Part shown: piece by piece, positions 42,352 to 51,476 of the stretch
How positions within the stretch are numbered: the first letter of the stretch is position 1
Layout of the letters: each line of letters starts with the position of its first letter
Assembly: GCA_045631485.1 (NCBI GenBank)
Contig: JAZQUU010000028.1
Coordinates: 1-64,000, forward strand
Direction of reading: 5' to 3'
Length of the DNA: 64,000 nt
Source: SIG452 sp045631485
Lineage (GTDB): Bacteria > Bacillota > Clostridia > UMGS1840
Translations under genes and position numbers: made by a program
The notes under the pieces: generated by a model
What the model was told of the DNA's origin: nothing
The model's database searches: none
What the model saw: only the letters and a program-made list of their open reading frames with translations

Positions 42352-43431
42352 ATGGCAGATTACAATTTAAAGGAAATCATCGGTAAATTTGATGTTACCG
42401 ACGGTGCCACTCCTTACGGGAAAGGGCATATCAACGATACTTATTTGTCAAATGCGAATGACCCCCGATTCATTTTACAGAGAATTAACAACAATGTGTT
42501 CAAACGTCCTCAGGATGTTATGGAAAACATTGTTCGTGTTACCGCTCATCTGAAAAAGAAAATCGAAGAAGAAGGCGGCGACCCGAAAAGAGAAACCTTA
42601 AACGTTATCAGAACCTACGACGGGGAACCTTTCTATGTAACTCCCAAGGGCGATTATTTCAGAATGTATGAGTTTATCGAAGGTGCTCAGACTTATGAAA
42701 TCGTGGAAGAACCCGTTCATTTTTACAATGCGGCAAAAGCATTTGCAAAATTCCAGCAGCGTCTGGCAGATTTTCCTGCAGAACTGCTGCATGAAACTAT
42801 CCCCTCTTTCCATGATACCACCGTTCGTTTCCAGCAGCTTAAGGATGCGATTGCGCATGACAGAGCAGGCAGATTAAAAGACGTGCAGGCGGAAGTGGAA
42901 TTTGCTTTGGCAAGAGAACAGGATACCAAAGTGATTGTGGATGCAATCGCAGAAGGAACCGTGCCGCTTCGTGTTACTCATAATGATACCAAATACAACA
43001 ACATTATGATTGATGATGAAACCGGTCTCGGCATTTGCGTTATTGACTTGGATACCGTTATGCCCGGCTCCTTACTGTATGACTACGGTGATTCTTTAAG
43101 ATTCGGTACCAATCCTGCGGATGAAGATGAAAAAGATTTATCTAAAGTATATTGTGACTTAAATCTGTTTGAGCAGTTCACCAAAGGTTATATGGAAGAG
43201 TTAAAAGACGTAATGACTCCCCGTGAAAAAGAACTGATGCCTTTCGCAGCAAAACTGATGACCTACGAATGCGGTATCCGTTTCTTAGCCGACTACTTAA
43301 ACGGCGATACTTACTTTAAAGTAAAACGTCCCGAACATAATCTGGACCGTTGCCGTACTCAGTTTAAATTAGTAAAAGATATGGAAGAAAAAGAAGAATT
43401 AATGAAGGAGATTGTGAAGAAATATGATTAA
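42352..43431 (+). CDS. N-acetylhexosamine kinase-like phosphotransferase (NahK-like, APH fold)
   Basis: I set the start at ATG 42352 (MADYNLKEI); the frame open to TTG 42238 has no ribosome site, and the site here is weak (AAGCAGGG). The 359-residue protein has the aminoglycoside-phosphotransferase fold, with catalytic HNDTKYNN at residues 210-217 and the metal-binding IDLDT at 231-235. GKGHINDTY near the start and FILQRIN are typical of NahK-like anomeric kinases, which phosphorylate GlcNAc or GalNAc at C1. It overlaps the next kinase gene by 8 bp and precedes nagB-nagA, so it handles amino sugars. Exact substrate unproven. Confidence 0.85.
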   Translation: MADYNLKEIIGKFDVTDGATPYGKGHINDTYLSNANDPRFILQRINNNVFKRPQDVMENIVRVTAHLKKKIEEEGGDPKRETLNVIRTYDGEPFYVTPKGDYFRMYEFIEGAQTYEIVEEPVHFYNAAKAFAKFQQRLADFPAELLHETIPSFHDTTVRFQQLKDAIAHDRAGRLKDVQAEVEFALAREQDTKVIVDAIAEGTVPLRVTHNDTKYNNIMIDDETGLGICVIDLDTVMPGSLLYDYGDSLRFGTNPADEDEKDLSKVYCDLNLFEQFTKGYMEELKDVMTPREKELMPFAAKLMTYECGIRFLADYLNGDTYFKVKRPEHNLDRCRTQFKLVKDMEEKEELMKEIVKKYD

Positions 43432-44755
43432 ACCTATTTTAGATCAGGAATTTATCCCTGCAATTGTTTACAACAGAAAATTTTTAGAAACCGCAACCAA
43501 ACCTCTGCAGATTGCAGTGGAAAGAGAAAACGGCTTAATTTACCGTTACGACACCAAAATCGGTGACGATAAAGATGCCAACAACTTCTATGTGGAACGT
43601 TTAATCAAAATGCTTCTGTGGGCAGTTGGCGGTTTCAAAATTTACTTAAACGGCGATAAAGATGTATATGAATACATCAAAGAAGCGTATACTATGGAAG
43701 GCTTACGTAAATTTGACGTGGAATTTATGAGCGGCGTTTACGAAAATCCCTTCCAGGTGATTTACACCGAAAATATGCCCGAAGAAAAAGGCAATCCCGT
43801 TTCCATCGGCCGTCATTTAGACGGATGCCGTATCGGTTTTGATGCAGGCGGAAGTGATATGAAAGTTTCTGCTGTGGTAGATGGCGAAGTTATTTTCTCC
43901 GAAGAAATCGTTTGGTTGCCCAAATTAAACGATGATCCGGAATATCACTATGAAAACATTCAGAAAGCAATCGACTTAGCAGCTTCCAAAATGCCCAGAG
44001 TGGATGCAATCGGTGTTTCCTCCGCAGGTGTTTACATTGCAAACCGTGCAATGGTTGCTTCCTTATTTATCAAAGTGCCGAAAGATAAATTCAATGCAAG
44101 AATCAAAGATATTTATAAAAACATCGCAGGCGATATCCCGGTTGCAGTTGCAAACGACGGTGACGTTGCTGCATTGGCAGGTGCAATGCACTTAAATAAA
44201 AACTCCATCTTAGGTGTTGCAATGGGTACCTCCGAAGCAGTTGGTTATGTTGACCCCAACGGTAACATCACCGGTTGGTTAAACGAACTTGCTTTCGCTC
44301 CCGTTGACTACAATACCGACGCTATGGTGGACGAATGGTCCGGTGACTTTGGTTGCGGATGCAAATACTTCTCTCAGGATGCAGTTATTAAACTGGCTCC
44401 CAAAGCAGGCATCGAACTGCCCGAAGATTTATCTTTGGCAGAAAAATTAAAAGTGGTTCAGAAATACTTAGCAGAAGGCCACGAAGGCGCTGTTCAGATT
44501 TTTGAAACCATCGGTACTTACTTTGGTTATGCAATCGCTTACTACAGCGAATTCTATGATATCAACTACCTGCAGATTTTAGGTCGTGTTACCTCCGGTA
44601 AAGGCGGCGACATTATCATTGAAAAAGCAAAAGAAGTATTAAGTCAGGAATTCCCCGAATTGGTAAACAAAGTAAACTTGTATATTCCCGACGAATATGA
44701 AAGAAGAGTTGGTCAGTCCATTGCGGCTGCAAGCTTACCCGAACTGTCCAAATAA
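43424..44755 (+). CDS. ROK-like sugar kinase with N-terminal extension
   Basis: ASKHA-fold kinase motifs are clear: phosphate-1 loop GFDAGGSDMKVSAV at residues 138-151, AIGVSSAGVY, VANDGDVAALAG and GVAMGTSEAVG. The usual ROK zinc motif is reduced to GCGCKYF. About 135 residues precede the kinase core, making the protein 443 residues rather than ~300; this part has no domain I recognise. Next to nagB and nagA it most plausibly makes GlcNAc-6-phosphate (NagK role). It is translated from within the end of the NahK-like gene (8-bp overlap), so the two kinases are made together. Confidence 0.8.
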   Translation: MIKPILDQEFIPAIVYNRKFLETATKPLQIAVERENGLIYRYDTKIGDDKDANNFYVERLIKMLLWAVGGFKIYLNGDKDVYEYIKEAYTMEGLRKFDVEFMSGVYENPFQVIYTENMPEEKGNPVSIGRHLDGCRIGFDAGGSDMKVSAVVDGEVIFSEEIVWLPKLNDDPEYHYENIQKAIDLAASKMPRVDAIGVSSAGVYIANRAMVASLFIKVPKDKFNARIKDIYKNIAGDIPVAVANDGDVAALAGAMHLNKNSILGVAMGTSEAVGYVDPNGNITGWLNELAFAPVDYNTDAMVDEWSGDFGCGCKYFSQDAVIKLAPKAGIELPEDLSLAEKLKVVQKYLAEGHEGAVQIFETIGTYFGYAIAYYSEFYDINYLQILGRVTSGKGGDIIIEKAKEVLSQEFPELVNKVNLYIPDEYERRVGQSIAAASLPELSK

Positions 44756-44773
44756 GAAAAGGAGTCTATCACT

Positions 44774-45496
44774 ATGAGAGTTATTGTTTGTGACAACTAT
44801 GAACAGTTATCCAAAGAAGGTGCAAAACTGTTTGCAAGCCAGATGATTTTAAAACCCAATTCCGTTTTAGGCTTGGCAACCGGTTCCACCCCCATTGGTC
44901 TTTACAAAAACTTAATCGAAATGAACAAAGCAGGCGAAATCGACTTTTCCGATATCACCTCCTTTAACTTAGACGAATACTATCCCTTATCTCCCGAAAA
45001 CGACCAGAGCTACCGTTATTTTATGAACGAAAATCTGTTCAATTTCGTAAACATTGATAAGGCAAGAACCTTCGTTCCCAACGGTTTATCCGAAAACCCC
45101 GAAGAAGAAGGTGCAAACTACGACGCTATGATTGAAAAAGCAGGCGGCGTGGATATTCAGTTATTAGGGATCGGTCAGAACGGTCACATCGGCTTCAATG
45201 AACCTGATGAAAACTTAATTTCCGGTACTCACTTAACCGACTTAACCGAAAACACCATCCAGGCAAATTCCCGTTTCTTTAACTCTATCGACGAAGTGCC
45301 CACCAAAGCAATTACTATGGGGATGGCAAGCATTATGAGAGCGAAAAAAATCGTGTTACTCGCAAGTGGTGCAAACAAAAATACCGTGGTTCGTGCATTA
45401 TTAGACGATAAAATCACCACCAATGTGCCTGCAACCTTATTAAAACTCCATCCGGATGTAGTTCTTATCTGTGACAAGGAGGCGTACGGCGAATGA
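44774..45496 (+). CDS. nagB: Glucosamine-6-phosphate deaminase
   Basis: Standard 240-residue NagB, with LGLATGSTPIGLYKN, NLDEYYPL and the active-site GIGQNGHIGFNEP. It converts glucosamine-6-phosphate to fructose-6-phosphate and ammonia. It lies 18 bp after the ROK-like kinase with an AAAGGAG site and overlaps nagA by 4 bp (ATGA), so deaminase and deacetylase are coupled. Confidence 0.97.
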   Translation: MRVIVCDNYEQLSKEGAKLFASQMILKPNSVLGLATGSTPIGLYKNLIEMNKAGEIDFSDITSFNLDEYYPLSPENDQSYRYFMNENLFNFVNIDKARTFVPNGLSENPEEEGANYDAMIEKAGGVDIQLLGIGQNGHIGFNEPDENLISGTHLTDLTENTIQANSRFFNSIDEVPTKAITMGMASIMRAKKIVLLASGANKNTVVRALLDDKITTNVPATLLKLHPDVVLICDKEAYGE

Positions 45497-46551
45497 TTTT
45501 TAAAAATGCGAAAATCAACGGTCAGCTCTGCGACTTCGAAGTAGTTGACGGAAAATTTGTGAAATTCGGGAAACTGGACGGGGAAGGCACCGACTTAGGC
45601 GGTAAAACCGTCATCCCCGGTCTGGTTGACGTACATACTCACGGCTGTGTAGGCGGTGACACCATGGATGCTGAATTTGCCGAAATGTGCGATTATTTAG
45701 CGAAAAACGGTATCACCTCCTGGTTGCCCACCACCATGACCGTTGCCATGGAAGACATTGCAAAAACCATGAATTCTGCAACCGACTGCAAAGGTGCGCA
45801 GATTCTTGGTTTCCACATGGAAGGTCCCTACATCAACGTAAAATACAAAGGCGCTCAGAACGAAAAGTTCATCAAAGCTCCCGATATTGAAGAATTCAAA
45901 AAACTGCCCAACGTGAAGATGGTAACCATCGCTCCCGAAGTGGAAGGCAGTATGGAATTTATCAAAGAAGCAAAAGACCTGTGTGTGGTATCCTTGGGTC
46001 ACACCGACACTACTTACGACATTGCAATGGAAGCAATCAAAAACGGTGCAAACTGTTTGACTCACTCCTTTAATGCAATGCCCCCCTTGCATCACAGAAA
46101 CCCCGGTTTATTGGGTGCAGGGATGGAAACCGGTATCTATGCGCAGATTATCTGTGACGGATTACATATCCATAAAGCAGTGATTTTAGCAATGTATAAA
46201 ATCTTCGGTACCGACAGACTGGTGTTAATCAGTGACTCCATGCGTGCAACCGGTATGAGTGACGGTGAATATGAATTCGGCGGACAACCCATCGAAGTGA
46301 AAAACGGCGTTGCAAGAACCATGGAAGGCGCTATCGCAGGAAGCACCACCAACCTGTGGGCTTGCGTAAACAAAGCAGTGGAATTCGGTATTCCCTTTGA
46401 GGATGCAGTAAAAATGGCAACCGAAACTCCCGCTACTATGATTGGCGTGAACAAAGGTCAGTTAAAAGAAGGATTCGATGCTGACTTTGTGGTGTTAAAT
46501 GATGATAGAACCATTAGCGGTACCTATATCGCAGGAAATCTGTATCAGTAA
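45493..46551 (+). CDS. nagA: N-acetylglucosamine-6-phosphate deacetylase
   Basis: The amidohydrolase barrel is shown by DVHTHG, GFHMEGPYI, LGHTDTTYD and THSFNAMPPLHHR, with a catalytic Asp in LISDSMRATG. It removes the acetyl group from GlcNAc-6-phosphate, feeding NagB. At 352 residues it is slightly short but complete. It ends the four-gene amino-sugar operon; a terminator follows at 46576. Confidence 0.95.
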   Translation: MIFKNAKINGQLCDFEVVDGKFVKFGKLDGEGTDLGGKTVIPGLVDVHTHGCVGGDTMDAEFAEMCDYLAKNGITSWLPTTMTVAMEDIAKTMNSATDCKGAQILGFHMEGPYINVKYKGAQNEKFIKAPDIEEFKKLPNVKMVTIAPEVEGSMEFIKEAKDLCVVSLGHTDTTYDIAMEAIKNGANCLTHSFNAMPPLHHRNPGLLGAGMETGIYAQIICDGLHIHKAVILAMYKIFGTDRLVLISDSMRATGMSDGEYEFGGQPIEVKNGVARTMEGAIAGSTTNLWACVNKAVEFGIPFEDAVKMATETPATMIGVNKGQLKEGFDADFVVLNDDRTISGTYIAGNLYQ

Positions 46552-46575
46552 TATTTTTTGATATTTTTAGTATTC

Positions 46576-46612
46576 AAAAAACACTCCGTGAATTCTCACG
46601 GAGTGTTTTTGT
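46576..46612 (+). terminator. Terminator of the amino-sugar operon
   Basis: AAAACACTCCGTGA-ATTC-TCACGGAGTGTTTT, then more Ts. Confidence 0.95.
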
Positions 46613-46685
46613 GTGTGAAGAAAAAATTGTGTCAACCGACGGATGTATTGTAGGGGCGTTCACAAACCGCCCGCGGGTCTGGAAA

Positions 46686-46713
46686 GAATAATGAATAGTG
46701 AATAATGAATAAT
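46686..46713 (+). repeat. Heptamer tandem repeat
   Basis: Four copies of GAATAAT (one reads GAATAGT). It is followed at once by a small palindrome, GCAGGC-AAA-GCCTGC (46721-46735). It is part of a gene-free block, 46613-46950. Confidence 0.8.
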
Positions 46714-46761
46714 TGCGGTGGCAGGCAAAGCCTGCATTATAAAGCCTTCTCCTTGGAGGAT

Positions 46762-46848
46762 GAGGTGGAATTGTAGGGAATAGCCTTCAGGATGTTCCGC
46801 CAGAATCATTGGCGGTTCGTCGGAAACCGCCGAACCCTACAACACCTC
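46762..46848. repeat. MITE-like inverted-repeat element
   Basis: GAGGTG plus TTGTAGGG (46762-46778, three extra bases between) pairs with CCCTACAACACCTC (46835-46848). Inside, GGCGGTT pairs with AACCGCC. About 87 bp with no coding sequence. Structure is that of a non-autonomous palindromic element; mobility is inferred. Confidence 0.55.
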
Positions 46849-46950
46849 AGAGCCTCTCGTTTTGCGATGAAACCTTTTTACAGGAATTTATCATATTGAC
46901 TTTATCGGAGCATACTTTTTTATCTTTCGCTAAAAAAATTCCAAAAAAAT

Positions 46951-46979
46951 TTGACAAATCGGAAATTATGTATTATACT
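46951..46979 (+). promoter_or_regulatory. Promoter of ileS
   Basis: TTGACA (46951-46956), 17 bp, TATACT (46974-46979), upstream of the T-box leader. Confidence 0.85.
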
Positions 46980-47023
46980 ATATTTGTAAAACTATGAAAA
47001 CATAAAACAAAATAGAAAAAAAC

Positions 47024-47262
47024 GATGATAAAGACAGTACTGCCTATACAAAAGCTTGGAGCGAGTCGGGTACGGTGTGAGCCGACAGTGAGTAGTTTGG
47101 CAGGAAAATCCCTTTGGAGTTGCATTGCCTAACGGTTTTTAAAAACTCAGTAAGTAATGACGGTATTCCCCGTAACAGGAAGCGTGTATGATGGTGCACG
47201 GATAATAGGTGGTTGCAGAAATTGATGAAATTCTGTCCTGTTATCAGGGCAGAATTTTTTTG
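47024..47262 (+). promoter_or_regulatory. T-box leader controlling ileS
   Basis: Stem I shows GAGTCGGG...GGTGTGAGCC typical of T-boxes. The likely specifier is ATC at 47108-47110 in GGAAAATCCCTTTGGAGT, the Ile codon AUC. The T-box bulge TGGT (47210-47213) can pair with the ACCA end of uncharged tRNA-Ile. A terminator follows: AAATTCTGTCCTG (47228-47240) with CAGGGCAGAATTT (47245-47257) and a T-run. Uncharged tRNA-Ile should favour the antiterminator and ileS expression. Confidence 0.9.
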
Positions 47263-47304
47263 TTTCTTTGTTGAAAATAGAGTGATATATAGGAGGAGTA
47301 CGAA

Positions 47305-50300
47305 ATGTACGAAAAAGTGTCTGCAAATTTAAACTTTGTGGAAAGAGAAAAGAAGACAGAAGCTTTTTGGAAAGAGAATAAAATCTTTGAAAAAAGTATC
47401 GACACCCGTAAAGAAGGGGAAACCTTCACTTTTTATGACGGTCCCCCCACAGCAAACGGCAAACCTCATATCGGGCACGTGTTAACCCGTGTTATCAAAG
47501 ATATGATTCCCCGTTATAAAACCATGAAAGGTTACCACGTGCTTCGTAAAGCAGGTTGGGATACCCATGGGTTACCCGTTGAGCTGGAAGTGGAAAAGAA
47601 ACTGGGCTTAGACGGCAAAGAACAGATTGAAGAATATGGCTTGGAACCCTTTATTAAAGAATGTAAAGAAAGCGTTTGGAAATATAAAGGAATGTGGGAA
47701 GACTTTTCCGGAACCGTTGGTTTCTGGGCAGATATGGACGACCCCTACGTTACCTACACCAACGTTTTTATTGAATCCGAATGGTGGGCATTAAAACAAA
47801 TCTGGGACAAAGGCTTGTTATACAAAGGCTTTAAAATTGTACCCTATTGCCCCCGTTGCGGAACTCCTTTATCCAGCCACGAAGTTGCTCAGGGCTATAA
47901 AGATGTAAAAGAAAAATCTGCGATCGCAAAATTCAGGGTAAAAGGTGCAGATGATGAATAAATTTTAGCTTGGACCACCACCCCCTGGACTTTACCCTCC
48001 AACGTGGCACTTTGCGTAAACCCCGATGAAACTTATGTGAAAATTGAAACCGAAGGTGTGAAATACATCTTAGCGGAAGCTTTGGTTGCAAGCGTGATTG
48101 AAACCGAATACACCGTGCTGGAATCCTATATCGGGAAAGATTTGGAATACAAAGAATACGAACCCCTCTTTGATTTTGCAAAACCCGACAAAAAAGCATA
48201 CTATGTGGTTTGTGATCACTATGTTACCTTAACCGACGGTACCGGTATCGTTCATATTGCACCTGCATTCGGGGAAGACGATGCTCAGGTGGGCAGAAAA
48301 TATGACCTGCCTTTCGTTCAGTTGGTAAACTCCCGTGGGGAAATGACCGAAGAAACTCCCTGGGCAGGTATGTTCTGTAAAGATGCAGACAAAGAAGTGT
48401 TTATTGACTTAGATAAAAGAGGTCTGCTCTTTAAGGCTCTGCCTTTTGAACATTCCTATCCCTTCTGTTGGAGATGTGATACTCCCTTAATCTACTATGC
48501 AAGAGACTCCTGGTTCATCAAAATGACCGCGGTGAAAGATAATCTCATTAAAAACAACAACACCGTAAACTGGATTCCCGAATCCATCGGGAAAGGTCGT
48601 TTTGGCGACTGGCTCAACAACGTGCAGGATTGGGGCGTAAGCCGTGACCGTTACTGGGGTACTCCCCTAAATATCTGGCAGTGTGAGTGCGGACACCGTC
48701 ACGCAATCGGAAGCATCGAAGAATTAAAGAGCATGTCTGATAACTGTCCCGACGAAATTGAATTGCATCGTCCCTTCATTGATGCGGTAACCATCAAATG
48801 TCCCGAATGTGGAAAACAGATGACCCGTGTGAAAGAAGTTATCGACTGTTGGTTTGACTCCGGTGCAATGCCTTTCGCACAGTGGCACTATCCCTTTGAA
48901 AACAAAGAAATTTTCGAAGAAAACTTCCCTGCAGACTTTATCAGTGAAGCGGTGGACCAGACCCGTGGTTGGTTCTATTCTCTGCTTGCGATTTCTACCT
49001 TGATTTTTGATAAAGCACCTTATAAAAATGTTATCGTGTTAGGTCACGTGCAGGATGAAAACGGTCAGAAAATGTCTAAATCCAAAGGCAATGCCGTTGA
49101 CCCCTTTGATGCATTGGCAGAACACGGTGCGGATGCAATCCGTTGGTATTTCTATTCCAACTCTGCTCCCTGGTTACCTAACAAATTCCATAAAGGTGCG
49201 GTAACCGAAGGTCAGAGAAAGTTTATGGGTACTCTCTGGAATACCTATGCATTCTTTGTGCTCTATGCAAACATTGATGGCTTTGATGCCACCAAATACA
49301 GTCTGGAATATGACAAACTGCCCGTGATGGACAAGTGGTTATTATCCAAATTGAATTCCTTAACCGAAACTGTGGACACTTATTTAGGTGACTACAAAAT
49401 CACCGAAACCTCCCGTGTGCTGGACGATTTTGTGGATGAACTGAGTAACTGGTATGTTCGCCGTAGCAGAGAGCGTTTCTGGGGCAAAGATATGACTCAG
49501 GATAAAATCAATGCCTATATGACTTTATACACCGCATTGGTAACCTTATCCAAATTATCTGCTCCCATGATTCCCTTTATGGCAGAAGATATTTACAGAA
49601 ACTTAGTTTGCTCCATTGATAAAACTGCTCCCGAAAGCGTGCATCTTTGTGATTTCCCCGTGGCAAACACCGCTTGGATTGATAAAGATTTAGAAGAAAA
49701 AATGGAGCAGGTGGTTGACATTGTTGTGTTGGGCCGTGCTGCAAGAAACTCTGCCAACATCAAAAACCGTCAGCCTATCGGAAAAATGTTTGTGAAAGCA
49801 GAAAATGCTCTGCCCGAATACTTCCGTGATATTATTGCAGAAGAATTGAATGTAAAAGAAGTGGTATTTACCGACAGCGTAAAAGATTTCACTTCTTATT
49901 CCTTCAAGCCGCAACTTAAAACTTTAGGTCCCCGTTTTGGTAAACAGCTTGGCGAATTGCGCACCATTTTATCCGGGTTAGACGGCATTGCCGCTATGGA
50001 CGAATTGGAAACCAAAGGTACTTTGACCATCACCTTAGGCGGTAACGAAGAAGCATTAACCAAAGAGGATTTACTCATTGAATCCGCTCAGGTTCCCGGT
50101 TACGAATCCAACTCCGATTACGGCATCACCGTGGTGTTGGATACCAACTTAACCGAAGAGCTTTTGGAAGAAGGCTTTGTAAGAGAAGTGGTTTCCAAAA
50201 TTCAGACTATGAGAAAAGATTCCGGCTTCGAAGTGACTGACCATATTATCGTTAGCGTTTCGGGTAACGACAAAGTGGCAGACATTATGAAGAGAAACGA

Positions 50301-50418
50301 AGCAACCATCAAAGAAGATGTGTTGGCGGAAGAAATCACCTACGGAACTTTGGTGGGTGAAGGCAAGCATTGGAGCGTAAACGGCGAAGAAGTTGATTTT
50401 GCCGTGAAACAGTGCTAG
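47305..50418 (+). CDS. ileS: Isoleucyl-tRNA synthetase, interrupted by one in-frame TAA
   Basis: AGGAGGAG precedes the ATG. The frame is open for 1037 codons except for TAA at 47959-47961 (codon 219), where a Tyr codon is expected (...ADDE-Y-ILAW). Both sides are in the same frame and fully conserved: HIGH motif in KPHIGHVLTRV, the editing-domain start TTTPWTLPSN directly after the stop, and KMSKS in QKMSKSKGN. Length and the TFYDGPPTANGKPHIGH start fit the type 2 (eukaryote-like) IleRS class known for mupirocin insensitivity. It charges tRNA-Ile and is essential, so the stop is a sequencing or assembly error, a minority variant, suppressed, or masked by another copy. No ribosome site supports restart at GTG 48004. 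Confidence 0.88.
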
Positions 50419-50458
50419 GCATTTTTTAGGGATTACAATCGTATATTGTGAATAAGCG

Positions 50459-50496
50459 AAGACAGAGCCTTTTTTGAAAAAAGGGCTCTGTCTTTT
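50459..50496 (+). terminator. Terminator of ileS
   Basis: AAGACAGAGCCTTTTTT pairs with AAAAAAGGGCTCTGTCTT around GA, then TT; it is near-perfect over 17 bp. Confidence 0.85.
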
Positions 50497-50540
50497 CCCC
50501 CAAAAAAAGCGGGGATATTATGAGAGGAGGCTTTTTTAAA

Positions 50541-51371
50541 ATGCCTGATATGTTAGAACTCTTAAAAGTGATTTTCATCGGGATTGTGCAGGGGATTACC
50601 GAATGGCTCCCCGTTTCTTCCACAGGTCATATGATTTTAGCAGACGAATTTGTGAAATTAAATGTGCGTCCCGAATTTATGGAAATGTTTCGTGTGATCA
50701 TCCAGTTTGGTTCCATTTTAGCCGTGGTTGTGTTGTATTTTCATAAATTAAACCCCTTTAGTCCCAAAAAGAGCAAGGAAGAAAGACAAGGTACCTTAAA
50801 TCTTTGGGGCAAGGTGATTGTTGGGGTGTTGCCTGCGGCGGTGATTGGTCTTTTGTTGGACGATTGGTTGGATGCCATGTTCTATAATCCCGTAACGGTT
50901 GCCACCACCTTGATTTTGTACGGTGTCCTCTTTATCTGGATGGAAAACCGCAATAAAAACAAAGCATTTCAATTGCAGAACTTAGAAGACTTAACCTACA
51001 AAACTGCATTTTTGATTGGTTGTTTTCAGCTTCTGTCTTTAATCCCCGGAACTTCCCGCTCCGGCTCCACCATTTTGGGAGCCATTCTTTTGGGCTCTTC
51101 CCGTTATGTGGCGGCGGAATATTCTTTCTTTCTGGCGATTCCCGTAATGTGCGGCGCAAGCTTGTTAAAAGGGTTGAAATTCTTTCTGGAATTTTCCATT
51201 ACCATGCCTGAATTGGTTCTTTTGATTACAGGTGTGTTGGTTGCCTTTGTGGTGTCTGTTCTTGCTATCAAGTTCTTAATGGGATATATTAAAAAACACG
51301 ATTTCAAAGCATTCGGCTACTATCGAATCGTGTTGGGCCTTTTGGTTGCCTTGTATTTTATCATATTCTAA
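50541..51371 (+). CDS. uppP: Undecaprenyl-diphosphatase
   Basis: Start set at 50541 (MPDMLELLK); GAGAGGAGG lies 12 bp upstream, downstream of the earlier ATG at 50520. The 276-residue membrane protein has QGITEWLPVSSTGHM and PGTSRSGSTI, the two conserved BacA/UppP motifs with catalytic Glu, Ser and Arg. It dephosphorylates undecaprenyl diphosphate so the lipid carrier can return to wall synthesis, and gives bacitracin tolerance. Confidence 0.96.
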   Translation: MPDMLELLKVIFIGIVQGITEWLPVSSTGHMILADEFVKLNVRPEFMEMFRVIIQFGSILAVVVLYFHKLNPFSPKKSKEERQGTLNLWGKVIVGVLPAAVIGLLLDDWLDAMFYNPVTVATTLILYGVLFIWMENRNKNKAFQLQNLEDLTYKTAFLIGCFQLLSLIPGTSRSGSTILGAILLGSSRYVAAEYSFFLAIPVMCGASLLKGLKFFLEFSITMPELVLLITGVLVAFVVSVLAIKFLMGYIKKHDFKAFGYYRIVLGLLVALYFIIF

Positions 51372-51414
51372 ACGAAAAATCGGCTTTCAAACGGCATTAT
51401 AACAAACCAAATAT

Positions 51415-51447
51415 AAAAGCGGTGTAACCTTTGGTTACACCGCTTTT
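51415..51447. terminator. Bidirectional terminator between uppP and the alkaline phosphatase gene
   Basis: AAAAGCGGTGTAACC-TTT-GGTTACACCGCTTTT, symmetrical, between convergent genes. Confidence 0.85.
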
Positions 51448-51476
51448 AGCGTATTTACGCATATTTTAGTGCGTTT

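Noticed and set aside
47305..50418. Two separate genes instead of one ileS
   Set aside because: Both parts are in the same frame and together make one full IleRS; the second part lacks a start with a ribosome site and begins inside the editing domain.
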